DNA of 11,742 nucleotides. Origin: an uncultured Phycisphaerales bacterium. Lineage in GTDB: Bacteria > Planctomycetota > Phycisphaerae > WQYP01. The DNA lies in NCBI GenBank assembly GCA_937901265.1, contig CALCHA010000265.1:1-11742 (forward strand). Direction: 5' to 3'. Shown one piece after another: positions 1-6,987 of this stretch. Each line of letters starts with the position of its first letter. Positions within the stretch are counted from its first letter, which is position 1. The notes beneath the pieces are model-generated. The model was given only the letters and a program-made list of their open reading frames with translations. It was not told the DNA's origin and made no database searches. The position numbers and the translations under genes are program-made.

Positions 1-1
1 C

Positions 2-1948
2 TACCAGCATTTTCGCACGCTCCTCGATCAGCATGGCGGGCCGACCGGCGAGATGACGACCGGCCACCAGTACTTTGGCCTGAATCGGGGGATTCACGAG
101 AACCGGACTGGCGTGTGGTATCGGGAGTGGGCACCGGAAGCAAAATCGCTGTCGCTGATCGGCGATTTCAACACGTGGAACCGCGAGTCGCACAAGCTGG
201 TGCGCGACCAGTGGGGCATCTGGTCGCTGTTCCTGCCGGATGACTCCACGCAGCATCGTTTGGCGCACGACACGCGCATCAAGGTGCACGTGCATGGGGC
301 CGACGACACCCACCTCGACCGGTTGCCCGCCTACATTCGGCGGATTGTGCAGGATCCGCCCGACTCGCCGAACTTCGTCGGGATTTACTGGAACCCGCCG
401 CAGGCCTATCCGTTTAAGCATGATCTTCCGCGGCGGAAGGGAGCGCTGCGCGTCTATGAAGCACACGTGGGCATGGCGCAGGAGCAGGGGAAAGTGGGGA
501 CGTTCCAGGAATTCACGAAGAACATTTTGCCGCGGATTGCCGGGCTGCATTACAACGCCATCCAGCTGATGGCGATTCAGGAGCACCCCTATTACGGATC
601 CTTTGGTTACCACGTGTCGAACTTCTTCGCGGTCTCCTCGCGATTCGGCACGCCGGACGACCTCAAGGAGCTGATCGACACCGCCCACTCGCTGGGCATC
701 GTGGTGATCATGGATCTGGTGCATTCCCACGCGGTGAAGAACATCAACGAGGGGCTCAACCGCTTCGATGGCACGGACCACCAGTACTTCCATGCCGGGG
801 CCCGCGGGCAGCATGTGGCGTGGGATTCGCTCTGTTTCGATTACTCCAAGTACGAGGTGCAGCGCTTCCTGCTCTCCAACGTGCGCTACTGGCTGGAGGA
901 GTTCCGCTTCGACGGCTTCCGCTTTGATGGCGTGACCTCCATGCTCTATCTCGATCATGGCCTGGGCAAAACGTTCAGCAGCTACGATGATTATTTTTCA
1001 CTGAATACCGATGGCGATGCGCTGGCGTACCTGCAACTGGCCAACGATGTGGCGCACACGATCAAGCCCTCGGCGATCACCATCGCGGAGGATGTCTCGG
1101 GAATGGTCGGCCTGGCGCGGCCGGTGAAGGAGGGGGGGCTGGGCTTCGATTACCGCCTCGCGATGGGCATTCCGGATTACTGGATCAAGCTGCTGAAGGA
1201 AAAATCGGACGACCAGTGGAACCTCTCGCAGATTTATAACACGCTGCTGAATCGGCGGGCGCACGAGAAGCACCTGGGGTATGCCGAATCGCACGACCAG
1301 GCGCTGGTCGGGGACAAGACGCTGGCCTTCTGGCTGATGGACAAGGAGATGTACTTCTCGATGTCCAAAACGACGCCGAGCGTGATCGTTGATCGCGGCC
1401 TGGCGCTGCACAAGATGATCCGCCTGATCACCTTTGCGTTGGGCGGTGAGGGGTATCTCACGTTCATGGGCAACGAGTTTGGCCATCCGGAGTGGATCGA
1501 CTTCCCGCGGCTCGGGAACAACTGGTCCTACCAGCACGCCCGGCGGCAATGGTCACTCGTGGACTCGGACCTTCTGCGTTACGCCGGCCTGAACAATTTT
1601 GATCGTGCCATGCAGATGCTCGACGAGCAGTTTCATCTGCTGGAGGACCCGTTCATTGAGCAGCTTTTGTGTCACGAGGACACCAAGCAGCTGGTGTTCC
1701 GCCGCGGGCCGCTGGTGTTCGTGTTCAATTTTCATTCTTCGGAAAGCTATGTGGGGCTGCGGATCCCCGTGCCCGACCCGCGGAATTACCGGGTGGTGTT
1801 GAACACCGATTCGGCGCAGTTCGAGGGGCAATCGCGGGTGCCGGAGTTTGCGATGTATCCCAGGCAGGCGGTGGGGATGTATGGCCGGGAGCAGAGCGTG
1901 CAGCTGTACCTGCCAAGCAGGACGGCCCAGGTGCTGGCACCGATGTGA
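2..1948 (+). CDS. glgB: 1,4-alpha-glucan (glycogen) branching enzyme, GH13, eukaryote-like type; 5' partial
   Basis: It forms alpha-1,6 branches in glycogen in the cytoplasm by cutting an alpha-1,4 chain and transferring it. The frame is open to the window edge, and residues before the first ATG (position 53) already look like the family's N-terminal helix (YQHFRTLLDQHGG), so the true start is upstream. All four GH13 regions are present: DLVHSH (about 711-730), GFRFDG with the nucleophile Asp at 926-928, AEDVSG with the acid/base Glu at 1088-1090, and YAESHDQ with the transition-state Asp at 1295-1297. Long blocks (GFRFDGVTSMLY, ALVGDK, FMGNEFGHPEW, FNFHSS) match human GBE1 as I recall it more closely than E. 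coli GlgB. The C-terminal beta domain is complete and ends at TGA 1946-1948. Compared with the roughly 700-residue eukaryotic enzyme, only some tens of N-terminal residues are missing. Family very sure; eukaryote-like subgroup fairly sure. Confidence 0.95.
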   Translation, partial: YQHFRTLLDQHGGPTGEMTTGHQYFGLNRGIHENRTGVWYREWAPEAKSLSLIGDFNTWNRESHKLVRDQWGIWSLFLPDDSTQHRLAHDTRIKVHVHGADDTHLDRLPAYIRRIVQDPPDSPNFVGIYWNPPQAYPFKHDLPRRKGALRVYEAHVGMAQEQGKVGTFQEFTKNILPRIAGLHYNAIQLMAIQEHPYYGSFGYHVSNFFAVSSRFGTPDDLKELIDTAHSLGIVVIMDLVHSHAVKNINEGLNRFDGTDHQYFHAGARGQHVAWDSLCFDYSKYEVQRFLLSNVRYWLEEFRFDGFRFDGVTSMLYLDHGLGKTFSSYDDYFSLNTDGDALAYLQLANDVAHTIKPSAITIAEDVSGMVGLARPVKEGGLGFDYRLAMGIPDYWIKLLKEKSDDQWNLSQIYNTLLNRRAHEKHLGYAESHDQALVGDKTLAFWLMDKEMYFSMSKTTPSVIVDRGLALHKMIRLITFALGGEGYLTFMGNEFGHPEWIDFPRLGNNWSYQHARRQWSLVDSDLLRYAGLNNFDRAMQMLDEQFHLLEDPFIEQLLCHEDTKQLVFRRGPLVFVFNFHSSESYVGLRIPVPDPRNYRVVLNTDSAQFEGQSRVPEFAMYPRQAVGMYGREQSVQLYLPSRTAQVLAPM

Positions 1949-2002
1949 GCGGGGGCGGCAAGAGCGTGGCCGTCGCAGCGGTCGGGCGCTTTCGTGGAGC
2001 GC

Positions 2003-2031
2003 TTACCTACGGAGGCGGCTCGGAGTAAAAT
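2003..2031 (+). promoter_or_regulatory. Candidate sigma70-type promoter of the sugar transporter operon
   Basis: TAAAAT (2026-2031) matches five of six bases of the -10 consensus. TTACCT (2003-2008), exactly 17 bases upstream, is a poor -35 with three of six. It lies in the 116-base gap between the branching enzyme and the binding protein, where an operon promoter is expected. The rest of the gap is very GC-rich, so the TAAAATTA patch stands out. This is consensus matching by eye only. Confidence 0.3.
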
Positions 2032-2052
2032 TATGGACGTTCATGCTTGTGC

Positions 2053-2057
2053 GGAGG
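2053..2057 (+). promoter_or_regulatory. Ribosome binding site that fixes the start of the sugar-binding protein
   Basis: A perfect GGAGG sits 7 bases before the ATG at 2065. An in-frame TTG at 2047 lies upstream of this GGAGG and would put Cys-Gly-Gly-Cys-Trp ahead of the signal peptide. The ATG gives a normal lipoprotein signal, so 2065 is the better start. Confidence 0.75.
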
Positions 2058-2064
2058 CTGCTGG

Positions 2065-3033
2065 ATGAAATGGATTGGCTCGATAGCTGCGGCGTTGTTG
2101 TGCGGGGCTACGCTTCTCGGGGGCATCGCATCGTGTGAGAAGGCACCGGAAGCCGGACAGAAAGTCTTCGTGATGGTGCCCAAGGGCATCCATTCCTACT
2201 ATGAGCCCTGCTGGCAGGGATTCCAGGACGCCGCCAAGAAGTATGGCGTGGAAGTGAAAAAGAGCGAGCCCACGAAATTTGAGCTGCCGCTGCAGGTTCA
2301 GACGCTCGAGAGCGTGATCGCCAGCAAGCCCACGGGCATTGCGATCTCCGCTCTGGACGACAAGGGCCTGAAGAACATCATCGACAAGGCCTCGGATGCG
2401 GGGATCAAAGTGATCACCTTCGACGCCCCGGCACCTTCCTCCAAAGAGCTCTGCTACGTCGGCACCGCCAATGACAAGGCCGGTTACGACGCCGGCGTTG
2501 AAATCGCCAAGTTGATGAACAACGAAGGCGAGGTGGCGATTCTGGAAGGCGGAATCGGCACGCTGAACCTCGACGACCGGTTTGAGGGATTCAAGAAAGC
2601 CCTCGCGGAGAAGGCCCCGAAAATCTCGATTGTGGCGCGTGAAGACACGCACGGGGATCTCGCCGAGGCGACCACCCGCACCGAAAATATTCTGACGGCC
2701 CATCCGAATCTCAAGGCGATCTTCGGCGTCTCCTCCGAATGCGTTCCGGGCGTGATTTCCGTTCTCAAACGGCCGGACAACACGAAGACGGGGCTCATCG
2801 TGGCGGGCTTCGATGATGATCCTGCAACGATCGCGGGGATCAAGGCGGGCATCGTGCAGTTCTGCATCGTGCAGAAGACCTACAAAATGGGCTGGGTGTC
2901 GCTGGAAATGCTGCTGGACGCATCCAACGGCAAGAGCATCCCGACGCAGGTCGACACGGGCGTGACGCTCGTCACCAAGGCGAACGTGGATACCTACATG
3001 CAGGACGCGGTGAAAGAATTTTCCGGCAAATAA
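2065..3033 (+). CDS. Sugar ABC transporter substrate-binding lipoprotein (RbsB-like, Peripla_BP_4 type)
   Basis: This is a 322-residue extracytoplasmic receptor that would bind a sugar and deliver it to the permease and ATPase encoded next. It starts with MKWIG, a hydrophobic stretch (about 5-22) and a lipobox IASC with the lipidated Cys at residue 24, so it should be anchored as a lipoprotein. The mature part has the two-lobed type-1 periplasmic binding protein pattern: VFVMVPKG opening strand, SALDDKGLKNIIDKASDAGI, VITFDAP, YVGTANDKAGYDAG, DDRFEGFKKAL, AGFDDDP near 248-253, and a closing QKTYKMGW. These features resemble ribose, xylose and similar pentose/hexose receptors. The ligand cannot be told from sequence, and no sugar kinase or isomerase is nearby. 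It is first in the operon and is followed by a stem-loop, which fits the higher level usually needed for the receptor. Length is usual for the family. Confidence 0.93.
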   Translation: MKWIGSIAAALLCGATLLGGIASCEKAPEAGQKVFVMVPKGIHSYYEPCWQGFQDAAKKYGVEVKKSEPTKFELPLQVQTLESVIASKPTGIAISALDDKGLKNIIDKASDAGIKVITFDAPAPSSKELCYVGTANDKAGYDAGVEIAKLMNNEGEVAILEGGIGTLNLDDRFEGFKKALAEKAPKISIVAREDTHGDLAEATTRTENILTAHPNLKAIFGVSSECVPGVISVLKRPDNTKTGLIVAGFDDDPATIAGIKAGIVQFCIVQKTYKMGWVSLEMLLDASNGKSIPTQVDTGVTLVTKANVDTYMQDAVKEFSGK

Positions 3034-3068
3034 CCCCGCCGGTGAGCAACACGCGCAGTGCCCGTCAC

Positions 3069-3085
3069 GGGAATCTCTGATTCCC
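3069..3085 (+). promoter_or_regulatory. Intercistronic stem-loop between binding protein and permease
   Basis: GGGAATC (3069-3075) and GATTCCC (3079-3085) form a perfect 7-bp stem with a TCT loop in the 77-base gap. A small stem CCGC/GCGG (3085-3088/3093-3096, CTTT loop) follows at once. CCCG/CGGG (3061-3064/3068-3071) could form an alternative stem that excludes the first. There is no long U tract, so full termination is unlikely. The likely role is 3'-end protection of the binding-protein message or partial attenuation, as known for other ABC importer operons. The role is inferred. Confidence 0.45.
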
Positions 3086-3110
3086 CGCCTTTGCGGTTTG
3101 GAATTCATGC

Positions 3111-4160
3111 ATGGCCACAGCTGACCCGTCGGTTCCCTCCCCGCTCCTGGAGAACGCCAGGCCGGGGTTCCACATGCGCCTCCTGCGAAGCCGCGAGAGC
3201 GGCGTTTTCATTGCATTTGTCATCCTTTTCGGGACGCTGGCGATTCTCCGGAATCGCACGTTCATGTCCACCGAGAATCTCGCCAACCTCGGGTCCACGA
3301 TCAGCTACTTCGCCATCCTCGGCATCGCCGTGCTGTTCGTGATCGTGACCAGCGGCGTCGATCTGTCCCTCGGTTCCGCGGCCGGGCTCTGCGGCTACGT
3401 CGGTGCGATGGCCATTGTGGCCACCCCCAATCCGATTGCCGGTATCTTCGTGGGATTGGCGGTGGGGATTCTCACCGGGGTGGTGATCGGCGCGATAAAC
3501 GGCGCGATCGTGGCGTTTGTCAATGTGACGTCGTTCATCGTGACGCTGGGGATGTTGGGCATTGGGCGCGGGGCCATCTACATTATTGCAAAATATTACG
3601 TGGCGCCACATGCCTCCCCGCCGCGCGACAGCCCCATCGCCGTCCTCGGCATCCCGCAAACGTATGTGGATGTCGCACAGGGACGGGTCTTGGGCATTCC
3701 CGTTCCGGTCCTGGTGCTGGTGGTGGTCGCACTCCTGGCCCATTGTGTGCTCACCTACACGGTCTTCGGCCGCCGCCTCTACGCGATCGGCGGCAACGAG
3801 GAGGCGACGAAACTCTCGGGCATCCATGTGAACTGGGTGAAATTCTTTGCCTACGTGGTCTGCAGTGCGACCTGCGCCATCACCGGCATGCTGTACGTTG
3901 GACGCTACAGCCAGGGGAGTCTGGTGGCGGGCAACGGCGACGAGCTCAATGCCATCGCCGCGGCCGTGATCGGCGGAACCTCGCTCATGGGCGGCTCGGG
4001 CAGCGTGCTGGGGGTCATTCTCGGGGCCTGTATCATGGGCATTGTGGCCAATGGGTTGGATCTTCTGGGGATACCTTCGGAGCCCAAGCTGGCGATCATC
4101 GGCGCGGTGATCGTTGTTGCCGCCATCGTGGATGTCGTGCGGAACCGCCGGAGGGCCTGA
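3111..4160 (+). CDS. Sugar ABC transporter permease (RbsC-like, BPD_transp_2 family)
   Basis: This is a 349-residue inner-membrane subunit that forms the channel of a monosaccharide importer, probably as a homodimer. A polar N-terminus (1-30) is followed by many hydrophobic helices, starting at about 31-46 and 64-82 and ending with AIIGAVIVVAAIVDVV. Family hallmarks are GVDLSLGS (82-89), the cytoplasmic coupling loop GRRLYAIGGNEEATKLSGI (220-238), which contacts the ATPase, and AAAVIGGTSLMGGSGSVLG (283-301). The ATG at 3111 was chosen because the ATG four bases earlier runs into TGA within six codons; a weak GGA lies 8 bases upstream. It follows the binding protein by 77 bases and its stop overlaps the ATPase start by one base, so the three genes are surely co-transcribed. 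Substrate unknown. Length and architecture are ordinary for the family. Confidence 0.94.
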   Translation: MATADPSVPSPLLENARPGFHMRLLRSRESGVFIAFVILFGTLAILRNRTFMSTENLANLGSTISYFAILGIAVLFVIVTSGVDLSLGSAAGLCGYVGAMAIVATPNPIAGIFVGLAVGILTGVVIGAINGAIVAFVNVTSFIVTLGMLGIGRGAIYIIAKYYVAPHASPPRDSPIAVLGIPQTYVDVAQGRVLGIPVPVLVLVVVALLAHCVLTYTVFGRRLYAIGGNEEATKLSGIHVNWVKFFAYVVCSATCAITGMLYVGRYSQGSLVAGNGDELNAIAAAVIGGTSLMGGSGSVLGVILGACIMGIVANGLDLLGIPSEPKLAIIGAVIVVAAIVDVVRNRRRA

Positions 4161-4162
4161 TG
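4150..4162 (+). promoter_or_regulatory. Ribosome binding site and stop/start overlap coupling permease to ATPase
   Basis: GGAGGG (4150-4155) lies in the last codons of the permease gene, 4 bases before the ATPase ATG (4160-4162). The permease TGA (4158-4160) shares its last base with that ATG. This arrangement indicates translational coupling. The ATPase frame stays open far upstream inside the permease gene, so this signal is what decides the start. Confidence 0.75.
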
Positions 4163-5677
4163 ACAGCTGATGCGCTGAGCCCTTCAGTAACTCCGCTCCT
4201 GGAGATGCAGGACATAAGCAAGAGCTTTTCCGGCGTGTCCGTCCTGCGCCATGTGAATTTCACGGTCTACCCTTCAGAAATTGTCTGTCTGCTGGGGGAA
4301 AACGGCGCGGGCAAGTCCACGCTGATGAAAATTCTCGCCGGCGTCCACACCGAGTACCAGGGGCAGATCAAGTGGGACGGTGAGGCGATCAAATTCGGTT
4401 CCACCTACGACGCCGCCGCCCACGGCATCGGCATCGTGTTCCAGGAATTTAACCTCTGCCCCAACCTGTCCGTCGCCGAAAACCTCTTTCTTGGCCGCGA
4501 GATTCGCAACAAATTCGGCCTGATCGACTATCCGGAAATGCGCCGGCGAGCCCAGCAGACCTTTTCCCGCCTGGGCGTGGTCATCGATTCCGACATGCTG
4601 GTGCGGCAATTGACCGTCGCCCCCCAGCAGATGATCGAAATCGCCAAGGCGCTCGGCGGCGGAAACACCCGCCTGCTGATCATGGACGAGCCCACCGCCC
4701 CGCTGGCCGGTGCGGAGATTGAGCACCTGTTCGCCCTGATGAACGAGCTTAAATCGCGCGGCGTCTCGATCGTGTTCATCTCGCACAAGCTCAACGAAGT
4801 CCTTCGGATGACCGATCGGGTCATCTGCCTGAAGGATGGCGAGAACTCCGGCGAAGTCTTCACCAAAGACACCAGCGAGGATGGCCTCGTCTCCATGATG
4901 GTCGGTCGGGAACTTGACCGGCTCTATTCCCGCCGCTCGGGCCACGCCACCGACGAAGTGGTGCTGGAAGTGAAAAATCTCTCGGGGCCGCCGCGGATCC
5001 ACGATGTCTCGTTCCAGGTGCGGCGGGGCGAAATTGTGGGGCTCGCCGGGCTGCAGGGGGCGGGCCGCACCGAGCTCGCGCGGCTGATCATCGGTGCCGA
5101 GAAAAAGACCGCCGGTACGATCCTCCTGCACGGGCAGCCGGTGAATATCCGCCACCCCGTCGATGCCGTACGCAACCACATTGGCTACGTCTCGGAAGAT
5201 CGCAAAAAGTTCGGGCTGATCCTCAACATGAGCGTCCGCGAAAACACCACCATGACCATTCATCGCCAGATCCTCAATCGCCTGGGGCTCATCAGCGCGG
5301 CCAAGGAAAACGCGGTCACCGACCTCTACGTTTCCAAGCTGAAAACCAAGATTGCCTCGCGTGAACAGGCGATCAAGAACCTGTCCGGGGGCAACCAGCA
5401 GAAAGTGGTCATCGCCAAGTGGCTGGCGATCAAGCCCGACGTGCTGATTCTGGATGAGCCGACGCGCGGCATCGACGTGGGAGCCAAGGCGGAGGTGCAC
5501 AAGATCATTGCGGACCTCGCGGATGCGGGGGTGGCGGTGATCATGATTTCCTCGGAGCTGCCGGAAGTTCTGCATGTGGCGGACCGCATCCTGGTGATGC
5601 ACGAGGGGCGGCTGACCGCCGACATCCCGCGCGAGCAAGCCAGCGAAGAAGTATTGATGAAAGCCGCCGTGGCGTAA
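4160..5677 (+). CDS. Sugar ABC transporter ATP-binding protein, two fused ATPase domains (RbsA-like)
   Basis: This 505-residue cytoplasmic ATPase powers the sugar importer. Domain 1 (about 13-250) has Walker A GENGAGKST (46-54), Q-loop VFQE (93-96), and Walker B LLIMDEPTA (172-180) with Glu177. Its signature is LTVAPQQ (151-157), without the glycines of LSGGQ. Domain 2 (about 267-505) has the degenerate nucleotide loop GLQGAGRTE (297-305), a full signature LSGGNQQK (408-415), Walker B VLILDEPTRGID (428-439), and lacks the Walker A Lys. An asymmetric pair, one domain with a good Walker A and the other with a good signature, is normal for the ribose/xylose/galactose importer class. The joining segment holds the family mark MMVGREL (246-252). 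The start at 4160 overlaps the permease stop. It is the last gene of the operon, and tatC converges on it 87 bases later. Substrate unknown. Confidence 0.95.
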   Translation: MTADALSPSVTPLLEMQDISKSFSGVSVLRHVNFTVYPSEIVCLLGENGAGKSTLMKILAGVHTEYQGQIKWDGEAIKFGSTYDAAAHGIGIVFQEFNLCPNLSVAENLFLGREIRNKFGLIDYPEMRRRAQQTFSRLGVVIDSDMLVRQLTVAPQQMIEIAKALGGGNTRLLIMDEPTAPLAGAEIEHLFALMNELKSRGVSIVFISHKLNEVLRMTDRVICLKDGENSGEVFTKDTSEDGLVSMMVGRELDRLYSRRSGHATDEVVLEVKNLSGPPRIHDVSFQVRRGEIVGLAGLQGAGRTELARLIIGAEKKTAGTILLHGQPVNIRHPVDAVRNHIGYVSEDRKKFGLILNMSVRENTTMTIHRQILNRLGLISAAKENAVTDLYVSKLKTKIASREQAIKNLSGGNQQKVVIAKWLAIKPDVLILDEPTRGIDVGAKAEVHKIIADLADAGVAVIMISSELPEVLHVADRILVMHEGRLTADIPREQASEEVLMKAAVA

Positions 5678-5729
5678 ATTCGCCCTAAAAGCCGCCACCC
5701 CTCGACCGCGCCAAAAACCCCTCGCCCAT

Positions 5730-5754
5730 GCTTGCATCGTCGCGCCCCGCAAGC
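5730..5754 (-). terminator. Weak candidate terminator between the ATPase gene and tatC
   Basis: GCTTGC (5730-5735) and GCAAGC (5749-5754) can pair as a 6-bp stem with a 13-base GC-rich loop in the 87-base convergent gap. On the minus strand a run of five T follows about 12 bases after the stem, too far for a classical intrinsic terminator. No better hairpin was seen in the gap. Confidence 0.2.
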
Positions 5755-5764
5755 CCCTCCCACC

Positions 5765-6904
5765 TCAATCCTCCGAAGGATGCGCAGCTTCCTCCGCCTC
5801 CTCCCGCGCGATCCGCTGCATCCGCTTGCGGTAAAACCTTCCCATCAGCACCAGCCCCAGTTCGAAGAGACCCCACGCCACCAGTGGCAGCGCAACATTG
5901 CTGAAAATGTCCTGGCTGGGCGTCAGGAAGACGCTGGCCACGAAGCAGCCAAAGATCACGATTTTACGCTTTTTACGCAGCGTCGCGGGGTTGATCATCC
6001 CGGTCATGCCCAGCACGCACATCACCACCGGCACGTGAAAAACGATCACCACCCCCAGGGCCAGCAGCGTCACCTCGTCGAGATAAACCTTGGGATCGAT
6101 CAGCGGCACGACCATCGAGGGGGCGGTCGGGGAGAGCATCAACACGCGTCCATCTTCGAAAACGTGGATTTCGTTGGAGTCCGTGTTGAACCAGATCTGA
6201 CCCTCGACCGGATTGGGCGGGTCGTGATCGAGCAGCGGGAGGACCATGCCGGCGTTGCTGCCGCCGCTGGCGGCGTGCGTCGCGGCGCTCGTCCCTGCCT
6301 GATTGCCGGCCTGATTGGCAGCCTGGTTGGCAGTTTGCGTGGTGACGCCCTCCGCCCCCGGCAGCAGCGTCCGCTCGTTCATCTTCGCCATCATGCGGAT
6401 CACGTTGGCCAGCGACGAGTTGTTGCTGGTGTGCGGAAGCGGGTAAGAGGTGGTGAACATGAGCATGAACACGACGGTGGCGGGGAGGAACACGTAGTAG
6501 GTCAGGAGCAGCGCCAGCGAAGTCATCAGCACGCTGAGCCCCACGAGAAACGTGGCGGCCTTGCGCTCCGCTTCGTACAGGCCCGAGGAAATAAACAGCC
6601 ACATCTGGTAGAGAATCCAGGGCCCGCTGAGGATCAACGCGCCTTTGAACGCGACACCGAGATAGAGGGTCAGCGGCCCGATCGTCGATTGGGAAAAGGT
6701 GTGCGCGGGCAGGTGCAGCATGCGCTGGGCGGTATAGAGCGGCGCGTAAATGAACGCGACGATGGTCCGGCTGTACCACATGGTGACGCACAGGGCCACC
6801 GCCATCCCGAGGAGCGCCAAAATCAGGTGCCGCCGCAATTCCTCGATGTGGTCCCCAAACGACATGACATACTGATCGGGGTCCTTCGCTCTCCGTACCG
6901 CCAT
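5765..6904 (-). CDS. tatC: Sec-independent (twin-arginine) translocase subunit TatC with large periplasmic insertion
   Basis: This 379-residue inner-membrane protein is the receptor for twin-arginine signal peptides on folded proteins. TatC marks include DHIEELRRHL (18-27), YQMWLFISSGLYEAER (99-114), LRKKRK (309-314), FLTPSQDIFSN (326-336) and LFELG. Helices lie at about 28-50, 80-106, 117-150, 277-300, 315-330 and 336-356, the usual six. The oddity is the loop between helices 3 and 4: about 115 residues (roughly 152-268) where E. coli has under 30. It holds NQA repeats (193-203), a Gly/Ala/Ser-rich stretch, and a block GQIWFNTDSNEIHVFEDG (235-252). Helix 4 reads VFHVPVV (288-294), with His290 where TatC usually has Glu (E. 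coli Glu170). The C-terminus is long, charged and rich in Glu. No tatA or tatB is in the window. The ATG at 6904 has a modest GGGA six bases upstream. TatC identity is very sure. Confidence 0.95.
   Translation of the reverse strand: MAVRRAKDPDQYVMSFGDHIEELRRHLILALLGMAVALCVTMWYSRTIVAFIYAPLYTAQRMLHLPAHTFSQSTIGPLTLYLGVAFKGALILSGPWILYQMWLFISSGLYEAERKAATFLVGLSVLMTSLALLLTYYVFLPATVVFMLMFTTSYPLPHTSNNSSLANVIRMMAKMNERTLLPGAEGVTTQTANQAANQAGNQAGTSAATHAASGGSNAGMVLPLLDHDPPNPVEGQIWFNTDSNEIHVFEDGRVLMLSPTAPSMVVPLIDPKVYLDEVTLLALGVVIVFHVPVVMCVLGMTGMINPATLRKKRKIVIFGCFVASVFLTPSQDIFSNVALPLVAWGLFELGLVLMGRFYRKRMQRIAREEAEEAAHPSED
6298..6333 (-). repeat. Three 12-base tandem units inside tatC coding for Asn-Gln-Ala repeats
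   Basis: On the + strand the units are CCTGATTGCCGG (6298-6309), CCTGATTGGCAG (6310-6321) and CCTGGTTGGCAG (6322-6333). Neighbouring units differ by one or two bases. Read on the minus strand they code for successive NQA-containing four-residue steps of the TatC periplasmic insertion. The 12-base period keeps the frame, so unit number could change by slippage without breaking tatC. Confidence 0.8.
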
Positions 6905-6977
6905 GCGCCATCCCGTTCGACAAAAGCCGTCAATAGGTTCATCATACAGGCGCTGTCATTTCCTGGCTTGTTTTCTC

Positions 6978-6981
6978 GGAG
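6978..6981 (+). promoter_or_regulatory. Ribosome binding site of the SGNH hydrolase gene
   Basis: GGAG lies 6 bases before the ATG at 6988 and supports that start, which gives a clean signal peptide. It lies in the 83-base divergent gap shared with tatC. No convincing promoter pair was found there on either strand. Confidence 0.6.
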
Positions 6982-6987
6982 ATTTCC

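Noticed and set aside
2041..3108. Minus-strand open frame of 355 codons opposite the binding-protein gene
   Set aside because: Arg/His-rich composition without motifs; the + strand encodes a full lipoprotein receptor with a good ribosome binding site.
3743..4159. Upstream in-frame extension of the ATPase gene through the permease gene
   Set aside because: The translation is non-biological in look, and the ATG at 4160 with GGAGGG and stop/start overlap is the clear start.
4274..5752. Minus-strand open frame of 492 codons opposite the ATPase gene
   Set aside because: Its translation is rich in His, Arg, Asp and Gly with no family motif; the + strand frame is an unmistakable ABC ATPase. Long antisense frames are usual in GC-rich DNA.
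5973..6923. Second minus-strand frame over tatC, 316 codons
   Set aside because: It is a shifted-frame shadow of tatC with Arg/His/Asp-rich composition and no hydrophobic helices.
6941..6946. TATGAT on the minus strand as a -10 box for tatC
   Set aside because: Five of six bases match, but no acceptable -35 lies 16-18 bases upstream and there is no extended -10, so it is not listed as a promoter.
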